A stretch of 64,000 bases of DNA from JAJPKK01 sp963747835 (lineage in GTDB: Bacteria > Pseudomonadota > Alphaproteobacteria > Rhizobiales > Xanthobacteraceae): assembly GCA_963747835.1 (NCBI GenBank), contig CAVVGO010000006.1, positions 1,922,001 through 1,986,000 on the forward strand, in the 5' to 3' direction. The notes beneath the pieces were generated by a model. It saw only the letters and a list, made by a program, of their open reading frames with translations. It did no database searches and was not told where the DNA came from. Of the stretch, positions 19,049 through 27,735 are shown one piece after another (positions within the stretch are counted from its first letter, which is position 1; every line of letters begins with the position of its first letter). The translations under genes were made by a program, and so were the position numbers.

Positions 19049-20052
19049 CGCCGGCCCCGCCACATCACCACAAGCAGTGCCGCCACGGCGGCGGCGCCGA
19101 GCCCGAGCGCAACAAGATCGAACCGGAACGAGCCGGCGCGTATCGAGGCGTCCGCGAGCGCCGCCAGCAAGACATTGACGATAAACACCAGGCGGACGAC
19201 GGCGAGCACGGAAAAACCGCGCGCAATCGCAAGCTGATAGAAGTGCGTGCGATGGCCGTCGGTGAGCCGTTCGCCGCGGACGATGCGCCGAAACAACGTG
19301 ATGGTGGCGTCGGCGACGTAGTAGAGGGGCAGCAGAAGTGCCGCCACCAAATGCCCGCTGCCGGCGAGTTGCAGCAATAGCCAGAACAGGATGAGGCCGA
19401 CCGGCAGGCTGCCGACATCGCCAAGAAACAGCGTCGCAACCGGCCGATTGAACGGTGCGAAGCCCAGCATGGCCCCACATAGGGCGAGCGCCACCAGCCC
19501 GGCGTCGGGTGGTGCCGCGCCAATGAGCGAGAACGCGAAAATGCTCGCCGTGATCGGAACCGATTCTGCGACGGTCATCCAATCGATGCCGTCCATGAAG
19601 TTGACGAGATTGACAAACCATAGTCCGGCGAACACTTCGGCGACGCGCTCGACTGCGAGCGGCAGCGCCGGGACCGCGCGAAGCTCGGCGGGCAGCGTCG
19701 CCACCACCACGATGACCGCCGCCGCCTGCATGGCGAGCCGCGGCAGCGCGCCGATCGCGTAGATGTCGTCGATCCCGCCCACGATGGCGAGCAGGATGAC
19801 AGCGCCGCCGAGCGGTAATGCGCTGGCGAGCAACGCTCTCTCGTCCGCCACGAAACTGCCTATGATGCCGAGCGTGACAATTGTCGCCAGGATGACGGCC
19901 GCTCCGCCGCCCTGCGGGGTCGGGGTCGTGTGCGAGGAGCGCGGATTAGGGCGGGCGAGCGCATGGCGTAGCAGCACGGGCCGCAACAACACGATCAGGG
20001 CGGCGCTGCAAAGCCCGGCAACCAGGATCAAGGTCAATTCCCGCAGCCCCAT
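19045..20052 (-). CDS. MraY/WecA-family glycosyl-1-phosphate transferase
   Basis: Polytopic inner-membrane enzyme (335 residues, about 10 or 11 helices) that loads the first sugar-1-phosphate onto undecaprenyl phosphate to start a surface polysaccharide. Family marks are H-T-T-P-T-P-Q-G-G-G near residue 41, the metal-binding G-G-I-D-D-I-Y-A, V-N-F-M-D-G-I-D-W, L-F-L-G-D-V-G-S-L, and the C-terminal D-G-H-R-T-H-F-Y-Q-L loop. It resembles WbpL more than MraY. ATG 20052 was chosen because the first helix starts directly after it. It is the middle gene of a three-gene minus-strand unit. Confidence 0.9.
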   Translation of the reverse strand: MGLRELTLILVAGLCSAALIVLLRPVLLRHALARPNPRSSHTTPTPQGGGAAVILATIVTLGIIGSFVADERALLASALPLGGAVILLAIVGGIDDIYAIGALPRLAMQAAAVIVVVATLPAELRAVPALPLAVERVAEVFAGLWFVNLVNFMDGIDWMTVAESVPITASIFAFSLIGAAPPDAGLVALALCGAMLGFAPFNRPVATLFLGDVGSLPVGLILFWLLLQLAGSGHLVAALLLPLYYVADATITLFRRIVRGERLTDGHRTHFYQLAIARGFSVLAVVRLVFIVNVLLAALADASIRAGSFRFDLVALGLGAAAVAALLVVMWRGRR

Positions 20053-20068
20053 GGCGGACCGTCCGGTC

Positions 20069-21241
20069 TTATTGTGATTCGTCGAGGAGGCGCTGATAGA
20101 GCGCGACCGTCGCCTTGCCGACCAAGTCGGCCGAGAATTGTTCGTCCACCAATCGCCGCGCCGCAACTCCAAAACGGACCCGCTGCTGCGAGGAACGCAC
20201 CAAACGCAGCAGGGCCGTCGCCAGCGCCTGCGGATTATCGATCGGTACCAGCAGGCCGGTCTTTTCGTGAATCACAATTTCGCGGCATCCGGGCACGTCG
20301 GTGGCGATCAGCGGCCGGCCGCAGGCGGCCGCCTCCAGCAGGCTCTTCGGCAGGCCCTCGTGCCGCGACGGCAGCACCGCGATGTGGGCACGTCGCCATA
20401 CCGTAGCGATATCGGCGACTTGGCCGAGCCAAGTGACGCCCTCTTCGCGGCCCCATCCGGCGACTTCGGTTTGCGGGATACTGGCAGGGTTGCCGGGCTC
20501 GGGGCTGCCGGCAAGCAGCAGCTCGCATGGGACATTCGACCCACGCAGCATCCGGTACGCCGCCATCAGGGTCCGTACGCCCTTGTCGTCCAGCATGGGG
20601 CCGACAAATGCGACCGTCACCTCGCCGTCCGGCTCGGGGATCGGGCGCAGCCGGTCGGCGTCGATGCCGGAGCCGGCGATCAGCACGATTTGCTCCGGCT
20701 TGACGCCAAGGCTGACAAGCATGTCGCGATCGTCCGGATTCTGCACCAAGCCGGCGGCGTGGCGGCGATTGAGGCCATACCGCAGCAGCCCGCGCATTCG
20801 CCGCGGCAGCGACGGCGCCGTTCCGCCGCCGGCGATGAAGGTATTGCCGAGACCGGTGACGGCGTAGACCGCCGCGAAACGGCGCCCGAGCGAAGCCACG
20901 ATACCGAGCATGATCGGCTGCATGGCGACATGGTGAACGATCGCCGGCTCGACGGTGCGATAGATCTTGCGCAGTGCCAGGATTGTACGCAGCGACCGCA
21001 ACGGCGATAGTCCGCCGCGCACGAAACGCACCGGGTGGAGAATGAAGCCTTCCCTCTCGATATCCTTGCCGCCCTCGGCCACAGTGGTGGCGACGTGGAC
21101 CTCGTAGCCGGCGGCGCGGGCCGCGCGCGCCATGGGCAGACGGTGGGACAGGAAATGCCGGTCTTCGGTCACCACATAGATGAGGCGCGGCGCCGGCCGC
21201 GCGCGGGCATCCAATCTCGACGGCCGCCTGACCTCTGGCAT
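20069..21241 (-). CDS. GT4 glycosyltransferase
   Basis: GT-B glycosyltransferase of family 4 with 390 residues. The N-terminal domain begins near R-L-I-Y-V-V-T-E-D-R-H-F-L-S-H-R-L, as in WbpH/CapM-type enzymes. The C-terminal donor domain has A-F-V-G-P-M-L-D-D-K-G-V, R-H-E-G-L-P-K-S-L-L-E-A-A-A-C-G-R-P-L, the E-x7-E nucleotide-sugar motif, and G-L-L-V-P. It is the first gene of the minus-strand unit GT4, WecA-like, epimerase; the next gene starts 16 bases after its stop. It probably adds the second sugar after the WecA-like enzyme. The first 17 residues are poorly conserved, so a later start is possible. Confidence 0.85.
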   Translation of the reverse strand: MPEVRRPSRLDARARPAPRLIYVVTEDRHFLSHRLPMARAARAAGYEVHVATTVAEGGKDIEREGFILHPVRFVRGGLSPLRSLRTILALRKIYRTVEPAIVHHVAMQPIMLGIVASLGRRFAAVYAVTGLGNTFIAGGGTAPSLPRRMRGLLRYGLNRRHAAGLVQNPDDRDMLVSLGVKPEQIVLIAGSGIDADRLRPIPEPDGEVTVAFVGPMLDDKGVRTLMAAYRMLRGSNVPCELLLAGSPEPGNPASIPQTEVAGWGREEGVTWLGQVADIATVWRRAHIAVLPSRHEGLPKSLLEAAACGRPLIATDVPGCREIVIHEKTGLLVPIDNPQALATALLRLVRSSQQRVRFGVAARRLVDEQFSADLVGKATVALYQRLLDESQ

Positions 21242-21420
21242 GTCGTTCTCGAACTCAACCCCCGCCGGCGCCGGACAATCGACCGTGCCAGCCCCGGGCG
21301 ATGGTTAGCATCGATCGTGGCTGGTGCAACAGGCTTGACGTTGATGGCGGGAACGTCCTAGCCCTCTCGGCGGAGATGACGATGCGTAACCGTGTCGCGC
21401 GGGCGGAAGGATAAGGCCAC

Positions 21421-22437
21421 ATGGCGGTTCCGCCGATCCTGGTCACCGGCGCCGCCGGGTTCATCGGATTCCAAGTGGCACGGCGCCTTCTCGCGGACGG
21501 ACGCACTGTCGTCGGCATCGACAATCTCAATGCCTATTACAATCCGGCGCTCAAACGCGCCCGGCTCGCCGAACTCGCGCGGTTCGACACGTTCCGTTTC
21601 GAGAAGCTCGATCTCGCCGACCGCGACGGCATGGCGGCGCTGTTCCGCGACGGCCGGTTCACCGCGGTGGTCAACCTTGCCGCCCAGGCCGGGGTGCGTC
21701 ACTCGCTGTCGGCCCCGCACGACTACATGGATTCGAATTTCGTTGGCTTCCTCAATGTGCTGGAGGGCTGTCGCCATGCCGCGACGCGCCATCTTCTCTA
21801 TGCGTCGTCGTCTTCGGTCTACGGCGCCAACACCAGGATGCCGTTCAGTGTGACGCAGAATGTCGACCACCCGCTGAGCCTTTATGGTGCATCGAAGAAG
21901 GCGAACGAGCTGATGGCACACGCCTACTCGCATCTGTTCGGCTTGCCGGCCACCGGCCTGCGCTTCTTCACGGTGTACGGACCGTGGGGCCGGCCCGACA
22001 TGGCGATGTGGCTGTTCACTGCGGCGATTCTCAAGGGTCAGCCGATCAAACTGTTCAACGGCGGCGACATGCGGCGGGATTTCACTTATGTGGACGACGT
22101 CGTGACGGCCGTGGTCAAGCTCATCGACCATGTCCCGCAAGGCAACGCCGCGTGGTCGGGCGACGAACCCGATCCGGCGTCGAGCGTGGCGCCCTGGCGC
22201 GTCTACAATATCGGCAATCACACGCCGGTCGACCTGATGGAAGTCGTGCGATTGATCGAACAGGGGCTCGGCCGCACGGCAATCCGGGAGTTGATGCCGA
22301 TGCAGCCGGGCGACGTATTGGAAACCTGCGCCGACGTCGCGGCGCTGCAGAGGGCGGTCGGGTTTTCACCGAGCACGCCGGTTGCCGACGGCATCGCGAA
22401 CTTCATCGCCTGGTTCCGGGATTATCACGGGGTCTGA
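21421..22437 (+). CDS. UDP-glucuronate 4-epimerase-like SDR
   Basis: Extended SDR of 338 residues that would interconvert UDP-glucuronate and UDP-galacturonate. It shows V-T-G-A-A-G-F-I-G, I-D-N-L-N-A-Y-Y-N-P-A-L-K (typical of LspL/CapI enzymes), N-L-A-A-Q-A-G-V-R-H-S, A-S-S-S-S-V-Y-G, catalytic Y-G-A-S-K-K, F-F-T-V-Y-G-P-W-G-R-P-D-M-A and F-T-Y-V-D-D-V. This motif set is strong evidence for the activity. It is divergent from the GT4 unit (179 bases between starts) and completes the polysaccharide locus, suggesting that uronic acids occur in the glycan. Confidence 0.9.
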   Translation: MAVPPILVTGAAGFIGFQVARRLLADGRTVVGIDNLNAYYNPALKRARLAELARFDTFRFEKLDLADRDGMAALFRDGRFTAVVNLAAQAGVRHSLSAPHDYMDSNFVGFLNVLEGCRHAATRHLLYASSSSVYGANTRMPFSVTQNVDHPLSLYGASKKANELMAHAYSHLFGLPATGLRFFTVYGPWGRPDMAMWLFTAAILKGQPIKLFNGGDMRRDFTYVDDVVTAVVKLIDHVPQGNAAWSGDEPDPASSVAPWRVYNIGNHTPVDLMEVVRLIEQGLGRTAIRELMPMQPGDVLETCADVAALQRAVGFSPSTPVADGIANFIAWFRDYHGV

Positions 22438-22500
22438 TGGGTATCCGCCTGAGACCCCGAGGGACCACCAAAAAAGAATTGCCAAGAGGGACCGCGCCTC

Positions 22501-23688
22501 ATGAACGAAAGACTGCTCAATCCGGTGTCGGATGCCGAGTTGGACCGCCGCTGGATCGCGGCGCGCAAGGCAATGGCGGAGCGCGGCGTCGAAGCCATCA
22601 TCGTGCAGAGCAACAATGACTGGCTGGGCGGCTACGCCAAGTGGCTCACCGATCACCCGGCGACCAACGGCTATCCGAAGTCGGTTATTTTCCACGCCAA
22701 TGACTGGATGACGGTCGTCGACATGGGCCCGCGCGGCGGCCGGCGCAAACTTGGCGGCAATGACGAGGTGCATCGCGGAGTGGGCGAAATCCTGACGACG
22801 CCGGCCTTCACATCGGTCGCCTATACGGACGAATACCAGGCGGAACTGGTGGCGTCGGAACTCAAGCGGCGCGGCTACAAGACCGTCGGCATCGCCGGCG
22901 GCGGGGCGTTGCCGCACAAATTCGTGAACCGCATCGAGAAGGACTTGTCGCCCGACACCGCCTTCCTCGACGTGACAGAGGCGATCGATTGGCTCAAAGC
23001 CATCAAGAGCCCGGAGGAGATCACCGCTATCCGCGCCGCGGCGCTGATGCAGGATCAAATCTTCGCCGCGCTTGCCGCAAAGGTGAAGCCCGGAATGCGC
23101 GACGCCGACATCACGGCGCTTGCTCAGTATGAAGGGCGCCTGCTCGGTAGCGAGCAGGGGCTCTTCCTCGGCACTTCGGCGCCGCTCGGCGTGCGCTCGG
23201 GCTTCGCCGATCGCTATCAGCAAGGCCGCGTCCTCGAAGCCGGCGACCATATCACCGTGTTGATCGAGAACAACGGCCCTGGCGGCTTCTATACCGAGCT
23301 TGCCCGCACCATGGTGTTCGGCAAGGCAACCCAGCAACTCGTTGACGGCTTTACCGCCATGAAGGCCGCCCAGGACCACACGCTATCGCTGATCCGGCCG
23401 GGCGCGTCCTGCCGCGACATCGCGGCGGCGCATGACGACTACATGCAGGCCCACGGGTTTCCGCCGGAATTACGCCTCTATTGCCACGGTCAGGGCTATG
23501 ATCTTGTCGAGCGCCCGCTCGTGCGTGCCGACGAGACCATGACGCTTGCGGCCGGCATGAACCTCGCGGTTCATCCGGGCTATGAGACCGACGCTATTTT
23601 CGCTGTGATCTGCGACAATTACCTCGTCGAATCGAACGGACCGAGCGAATGCCTGCACAAGACCGAAAAAAAGATTTTCGAGCTTTGA
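22501..23688 (+). CDS. M24 (pita-bread fold) family hydrolase lacking the usual metal ligands
   Basis: A 395-residue protein with a creatinase N-terminal domain and a C-terminal pita-bread domain like Xaa-Pro aminopeptidase. The normal five metal ligands (D, D, H, E, E) are mostly replaced: the first Asp region reads V-L-I-E-N-N-G, the second Y-T-E-L-A-R-T, the usual E-P-G reads V-H-P-G-Y, and the final Glu is a Cys in A-V-I-C-D-N. Only the H of C-H-G-Q-G-Y remains. It is thus probably a metal-free hydrolase in the manner of creatinase. It sits 37 bases before a hydroxyacid dehydrogenase and next to an ABC importer, so the imported compound may be its substrate. Confidence 0.75.
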   Translation: MNERLLNPVSDAELDRRWIAARKAMAERGVEAIIVQSNNDWLGGYAKWLTDHPATNGYPKSVIFHANDWMTVVDMGPRGGRRKLGGNDEVHRGVGEILTTPAFTSVAYTDEYQAELVASELKRRGYKTVGIAGGGALPHKFVNRIEKDLSPDTAFLDVTEAIDWLKAIKSPEEITAIRAAALMQDQIFAALAAKVKPGMRDADITALAQYEGRLLGSEQGLFLGTSAPLGVRSGFADRYQQGRVLEAGDHITVLIENNGPGGFYTELARTMVFGKATQQLVDGFTAMKAAQDHTLSLIRPGASCRDIAAAHDDYMQAHGFPPELRLYCHGQGYDLVERPLVRADETMTLAAGMNLAVHPGYETDAIFAVICDNYLVESNGPSECLHKTEKKIFEL

Positions 23689-23725
23689 TAGCGCTGCCGA
23701 GGATTGGCGTCGGCGCGGAGTTGAC

Positions 23726-24664
23726 ATGAAGCCCGTTGTCCTTTCGCTCGGCGCGTTTCCTCAGGCGACCATGACGGCGCTCGCCGAGCGGTTCGAGCTT
23801 CATCATTTTATCGTCTATCCGTTGCCGGATGGAACGCTGAGCCCCGAACTCAAGCCGCGCATCCGCGGACTTGCCACCGAAGCCAATCGCGGTGCCACCC
23901 GCGCCCTCATCGCCTCGTTGCCGAACCTCGAAATCATCTCCTGCTTCGGCGGCGGCGTCGACGCCATCGATCTCGCGGCGGCACGCGAGCGCGGCGTTCC
24001 GGTCACCAACACGCCGGGCGTGATGGCGGACGAATGCGCGGATCTCGCCATCGGCATGATGCTCGCCTCCGCGCGCCAGATCGTGTTCGCCGACCGCTTC
24101 GTGCGGAGCGGCGAATGGCTCAAGGGGCCGATCCGACTTGGCCACAGCGTCGGCGGCAAGACCATCGGCGTCGTGGGCCTTGGTGGCATCGGGCGTGCCA
24201 TCGCGGATCGTGCCCAGGCGTTCCGGATGAATGTGCTGTGGCATGGGCCGCGACCAAAGCCTGTGCCCTATGAATACGTGGCCGACCTCATCGAGATGGC
24301 CCAGCGCAGCGATTTCCTGATGGTGGCGTGCAAAGGCGGCGACGAAACGCGCGGCCTCGTTTCCGCGGCGGTGATCGACGCGCTTGGCCCCACAGGGACG
24401 CTGATCAACATCGCGCGCGGCAGCGTGGTCGACGAGCCCGCCTTGATCGCACGCCTGCGTGACGGCAGGCTCGGCTTCGCGGCGCTCGACGTATTCCAGA
24501 ACTCGCCGCGCATCGCGCCCGAATTCCTCGAACTGCCGAACGTCCTCCTGCAGCCCCACCATGGCAGCGCGACGGTGGAGACGCGCACTGCGATCGGCCA
24601 GTTGATGATCGACAATCTCACGGCGCATTTCGCCGGCCGCAAGTTGCCGACTCAAGTAGCATGA
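23726..24664 (+). CDS. D-2-hydroxyacid dehydrogenase family protein
   Basis: NAD(P)-dependent 2-hydroxyacid dehydrogenase (hydroxypyruvate/glyoxylate reductase group) of 312 residues. It has the substrate-domain motif F-G-G-G-V-D-A-I-D, the nucleotide site V-G-L-G-G-I-G-R-A, catalytic Arg in N-I-A-R-G-S, and catalytic His in Q-P-H-H-G-S. The block that normally reads D-V-F-x-x-E-P here reads D-V-F-Q-N-S-P, so the catalytic Glu appears to be Ser. The stop (24662-24664) lies four bases before the ATG of the ABC ATPase, so it is part of the operon. It may reduce or oxidise a product of the preceding hydrolase. Confidence 0.82.
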   Translation: MKPVVLSLGAFPQATMTALAERFELHHFIVYPLPDGTLSPELKPRIRGLATEANRGATRALIASLPNLEIISCFGGGVDAIDLAAARERGVPVTNTPGVMADECADLAIGMMLASARQIVFADRFVRSGEWLKGPIRLGHSVGGKTIGVVGLGGIGRAIADRAQAFRMNVLWHGPRPKPVPYEYVADLIEMAQRSDFLMVACKGGDETRGLVSAAVIDALGPTGTLINIARGSVVDEPALIARLRDGRLGFAALDVFQNSPRIAPEFLELPNVLLQPHHGSATVETRTAIGQLMIDNLTAHFAGRKLPTQVA

Positions 24665-24668
24665 GACG

Positions 24669-25490
24669 ATGAGCGCCGACGCCCCACGCCAAGCTTTGAG
24701 CACCCGGGCGCAGATCGTTGTCGAATTGGTGAGCCACCATTATCGCCCCCCGGCCGGCCGCTCCGTGCTGGCGCTTGAGAACATCTCGCTCGAAGTGCGC
24801 GAGCGCGAGTTTTTGGCGTTGCTCGGTCCCAGCGGCTGCGGCAAATCGACTTTGCTCTACCTCATCGGTGGCTTCCTGCCGACCGAGACCGGGACCATCC
24901 AGGTGGACGGCAAGCCCGTGGCGGGACCCGGCCCGGATCGCGGCATCGTGTTCCAGAACTTTGCCCTGTTCCCGTGGAAGACGGTGCGCAAGAACGTGCT
25001 CTATGGCCTCGAACGCCAGGGGATGGCCGTCGCCGAACGCGCCAAGCGGGCCCAGGCCTTCATTGATCTGGTCGGGCTTACCGGCTTCGAGGATAGCTAC
25101 CCGTCGCAGCTTTCCGGCGGCATGAAGCAGCGCGCCGCCATCGCCCGCACGCTCGCGTTCGACCCGCGCACGCTGTTGATGGACGAGCCGTTCGGCGCGC
25201 TCGATGCCCAAACCCGCAGCCTGATGCAGAGCGAATTGCTCGCCATTTGGGAGAAGACCCGCAAGACCGTGATCTTCGTCACCCATGACGTGCAGGAAGC
25301 GGTCTTCCTCGCCGAGCGCGTCGCCGTCATGACGGCGCGGCCGGGGCGCATCAAGACCATCGTCGACACGCGATTCGACCGCAACGACCCGGATCTTCAT
25401 CGCACCAAGCCATTCGTCGACAAGGTCGACGAGGTCTGGAACCTGGTCCGCGACGAGGCCGTCAAGGCGATGGAGAAACGTCCGCCATGA
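24669..25490 (+). CDS. ABC transporter ATP-binding protein, nitrate/sulfonate/taurine type
   Basis: Cytoplasmic ATPase (273 residues) of a Tau/Ssu-type importer. Walker A is G-P-S-G-C-G-K-S-T near residue 53, the Q-loop is V-F-Q-N-F-A-L-F-P-W, the signature is L-S-G-G-M-K-Q-R, Walker B is L-L-M-D-E-P-F-G-A-L-D and the switch His is in F-V-T-H-D-V. The F-P-W after the Q-loop is typical of the SsuB/TauB/NrtD group. The stop overlaps the start of the first permease gene by four bases (ATGA). The substrate is likely a small organic anion. Confidence 0.92.
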   Translation: MSADAPRQALSTRAQIVVELVSHHYRPPAGRSVLALENISLEVREREFLALLGPSGCGKSTLLYLIGGFLPTETGTIQVDGKPVAGPGPDRGIVFQNFALFPWKTVRKNVLYGLERQGMAVAERAKRAQAFIDLVGLTGFEDSYPSQLSGGMKQRAAIARTLAFDPRTLLMDEPFGALDAQTRSLMQSELLAIWEKTRKTVIFVTHDVQEAVFLAERVAVMTARPGRIKTIVDTRFDRNDPDLHRTKPFVDKVDEVWNLVRDEAVKAMEKRPP

Positions 25491-26245
25491 CCGGCGCGAC
25501 CGCGGCAAGGACACTCATCCGCTACGTCCCGCTCGTGCTCCTCGCGATCGCCTGGGAGGCGGCGTCGCGGCTCAATCTGGTGTCGTCGCTGGTGCTGCCG
25601 TCACTGAGCGCTGTCGCACGGGCCTGGGTCGATCTGCTGGCGTCGGGCGATCTCGTCACCAACGGCTTGTCCTCGCTCTATCGCGCCGCCGCCGGCCTTG
25701 CGCTTGCGGTCGTGGCCGGCTCCGCACTTGGCATCTTCACGGCGACCTCGCGGATTGCGGGTGCGATGCTCGGACCCCTGGTCGAGGTGTTCTATCCGAT
25801 GCCGAAAACCGCGCTGATCCCGGTGACGGTGCTGTGGCTCGGCTTCGGCGACGGCTCGAAGATACTGCTGATCTTTCTCGGCTGCATGCTGCCCGTTACC
25901 ATCGGGGCCTACAACGGTGCGCGCGGCTGCGATCGCCATCTGGCGTGGTCCGCCCGCAGCATGGGGGTCGGCCGGCTGCGCATGATCTGGGACGTAGTCG
26001 TGCCAAGCGCGCTGCCGGAGCTTCTCAACGGCGTGCGGACCGCCCTCGCACTTTCGTTCATCCTGCTGGTGAGCTCCGAACTGATCGTGGCGCGCCAGGG
26101 GCTCGGCTATCTCATCGGCTATCTCGGAGCCGACGGCTACTATGACGGCATGTTCGCCGTCGTGCTCACGGTGGCTCTCGCGGGTTTCGCGGCGGACCGG
26201 GCGTATCAGGCGCTGGTTGCGCGGGTGCTGCGATGGCGGCAGTGA
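25487..26245 (+). CDS. ABC transporter permease, nitrate/sulfonate/taurine type
   Basis: Inner-membrane permease of 252 residues with about six helices. The EAA loop, which docks on the ATPase, reads A-A-R-S-M-G-type sequence (W-S-A-R-S-M-G-V-G) about two thirds along, followed by V-V-P-S-A-L-P-E-L. It begins four bases inside the ATPase gene and overlaps the second permease gene by 13 bases, so the three are translated together. Two separate permeases suggest a heterodimeric channel rather than the usual SsuC homodimer. Confidence 0.9.
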   Translation: MTGATAARTLIRYVPLVLLAIAWEAASRLNLVSSLVLPSLSAVARAWVDLLASGDLVTNGLSSLYRAAAGLALAVVAGSALGIFTATSRIAGAMLGPLVEVFYPMPKTALIPVTVLWLGFGDGSKILLIFLGCMLPVTIGAYNGARGCDRHLAWSARSMGVGRLRMIWDVVVPSALPELLNGVRTALALSFILLVSSELIVARQGLGYLIGYLGADGYYDGMFAVVLTVALAGFAADRAYQALVARVLRWRQ

Positions 26246-27054
26246 GCGGGCCGGCTGACAGGCTGACGAATGGCCCGATAGGCAACATTGGGTGGTTATT
26301 GCTGCGTCTCGCGCCGATCGCCGCGGTGCTCGCCGGCTGGGAGATGTTCGCCCGCAGCGGCGCCGTCACGCCGTTCATGCTGCCGACCCTGAGCGCCGTC
26401 TTGGAGCGCATTTACGACAACGCCTTGAGCGGCGACCTCTTCATCAACACGGGCGTGACGCTCTATCGCGCGCTGATCGGGTTCCTGATCGCGGCTGTCG
26501 CCGGCGTTGCGCTCGGCGCCGCCATGGCGCGCAACCGGGTGGCACGCTGGTTCTTCGATCCGATCATCTCGGTCGGCTTCCCGATGCCGAAGATCGCGTT
26601 CCTGCCGATCGTGATCCTGTGGCTCGGCCTCTACGACGTCTCGAAGATTTCCATGGTGGTGCTCGACGCCATCTTTCCGGTGGTGACGGCCACCATCGTG
26701 GGCATCGCGGGCGTTGAGAAGGAACTGCAGTGGTCGGCGCGCAACATGGGCGCCAACGACCGCGAGCTGATGTGGCAGATCCTGCTCCCCGCCGCGATGC
26801 CGCAGATCCTCACCGGCCTGCAGGTCGCGCTGCCGATCGCCTTGATCGTGGTCGTGGTCACCGAAATGGCGATGGGCGGCTACGGCCTGGGCGGTGCTAT
26901 GATGCAGGCCTCGCGCTTTGCCGATTCCCGCGGCGTGTTCGCCGGCATCGTCGAGATCGCGGTCGTCGGCTACTGCCTCGTCGCCGTGATGGCGGCCCTG
27001 CGGCGGCACCTGCTCAAATGGCACCCGGAAACGCTGGAGGCGTCCGGGGTGTGA
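26233..27054 (+). CDS. ABC transporter permease, second subunit
   Basis: Second inner-membrane permease (273 residues) of the same importer, similar to the first over most of its length: P-M-P-K-I-A-F-L-P-I, then I-L-W-L-G-L-Y-D-V and the EAA loop W-S-A-R-N-M-G-A-N-D. It probably pairs with the upstream permease. The binding-protein gene follows only after a 681-base gap filled with toxin-antitoxin remnants, so the operon seems to have been interrupted by an insertion. Confidence 0.9.
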   Translation: MAAVSGPADRLTNGPIGNIGWLLLRLAPIAAVLAGWEMFARSGAVTPFMLPTLSAVLERIYDNALSGDLFINTGVTLYRALIGFLIAAVAGVALGAAMARNRVARWFFDPIISVGFPMPKIAFLPIVILWLGLYDVSKISMVVLDAIFPVVTATIVGIAGVEKELQWSARNMGANDRELMWQILLPAAMPQILTGLQVALPIALIVVVVTEMAMGGYGLGGAMMQASRFADSRGVFAGIVEIAVVGYCLVAVMAALRRHLLKWHPETLEASGV

Positions 27055-27104
27055 TATCCGCCGGCAACGCCGCAGCACCAATTCGCACGGCGACGTACTA
27101 AAAT

Positions 27105-27347
27105 TGCTGTGACAAAAGATCATAGTAAAGGCTGTCCTCGATCGCGTCCTGACCTGGCCCAAGGAGGCTCAGGAGGAAGCGGTTACCTCATTAGTGACGA
27201 TCGAGGGAGAGTTCATGGGTTCGCATGAGCTTTCGCCCGATGACCAGGAGGTGCTTTCGCGCAGTGCCGAAGATGTCCGGCTCGGACGATTTGCGACTGA
27301 AGACCAAGTCAAGCCGACCTCCGATCTTTATGGGCGCTCATTATAAG
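27105..27347 (+). pseudogene. antitoxin-like gene remnant
   Basis: An open frame encodes A-V-L-D-R-V-L-T-W-P-K-E-A-Q-E-E-A and later H-E-L-S-P-D-D-Q-E-V-L, R-L-G-R-F-A-T-E-D-Q-V and D-L-Y-G-R. This resembles small alphaproteobacterial antitoxins that precede RelE/ParE genes. The frame lacks a start: an in-frame stop lies just before it, and the nearest GTG (GTGACAAAA) is out of frame by one base. It is therefore either broken or carries a sequencing slip. No toxin gene directly follows it; another antitoxin gene begins 12 bases later. Confidence 0.4.
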
Positions 27348-27358
27348 ATAGGGTCCTG

Positions 27359-27577
27359 GTGAAGACCCTCGAATTGGCGATTTCAAAAGCCGCGAATTTA
27401 TCGGAAGCGGCGCAAGAGCAGCTTGGGCGCGAGTTGCTTGAGCGTATTGACGCGCTTGCGGAGCTGCGGGCCGCGATTGAAGTCGGTCTTCGGGAACTCG
27501 ATGCTGGCCTCGGAGAGGAACTGGACATCGAGGGCCTGATCCGGGAAGCCCGCGACGAACATGCCCGGAAAGCTTAA
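27359..27577 (+). CDS. ParD-like antitoxin
   Basis: A 72-residue acidic, helical protein starting with GTG (M-K-T-L-E-L-A-I-S-K-A) and ending D-E-H-A-R-K-A. The pattern A-I-E-V-G-L-R-E-L-D-A-G followed by a short acidic tail is what ParD/RelB-type antitoxins show. Its stop lies inside the next reading frame, which begins like a ParE toxin (overlap 17 bases), the usual arrangement of type II systems. Since the toxin is truncated, this antitoxin is probably an orphan. It sits inside an ABC transporter operon. Confidence 0.6.
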   Translation: MKTLELAISKAANLSEAAQEQLGRELLERIDALAELRAAIEVGLRELDAGLGEELDIEGLIREARDEHARKA

Positions 27578-27701
27578 GCGGGTCGTCTGGGCGCCGAAGG
27601 CCAAGCAGGATATTCAAGAGGGACGAGTAGGCGACCGTTTCACGCAGCCGCATGCGGCTTGCCAACGGCCGGCTTTCGCGGGAGAACTCCTTAAAGCATA
27701 A
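27561..27701 (+). pseudogene. truncated ParE/RelE-type toxin gene
   Basis: The frame starts M-P-G-K-L-K-R-V-V-W-A-P-K-A-K-Q-D-I, which is a normal beginning for a ParE-like toxin (beta strand with W-x-P-x-A and then Q-x-D-I). After residue 20 the similarity stops and an unrelated 26-residue tail follows to a TAA at 27701. Intact toxins are about 95-100 residues, so some 80 residues are gone. The toxin should be inactive. The remaining sequence leads directly into the promoterless region before the binding-protein gene. Confidence 0.5.
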
Positions 27702-27735
27702 TTTTGAATAATAATTCGCATTCCGGGAGGAACAC

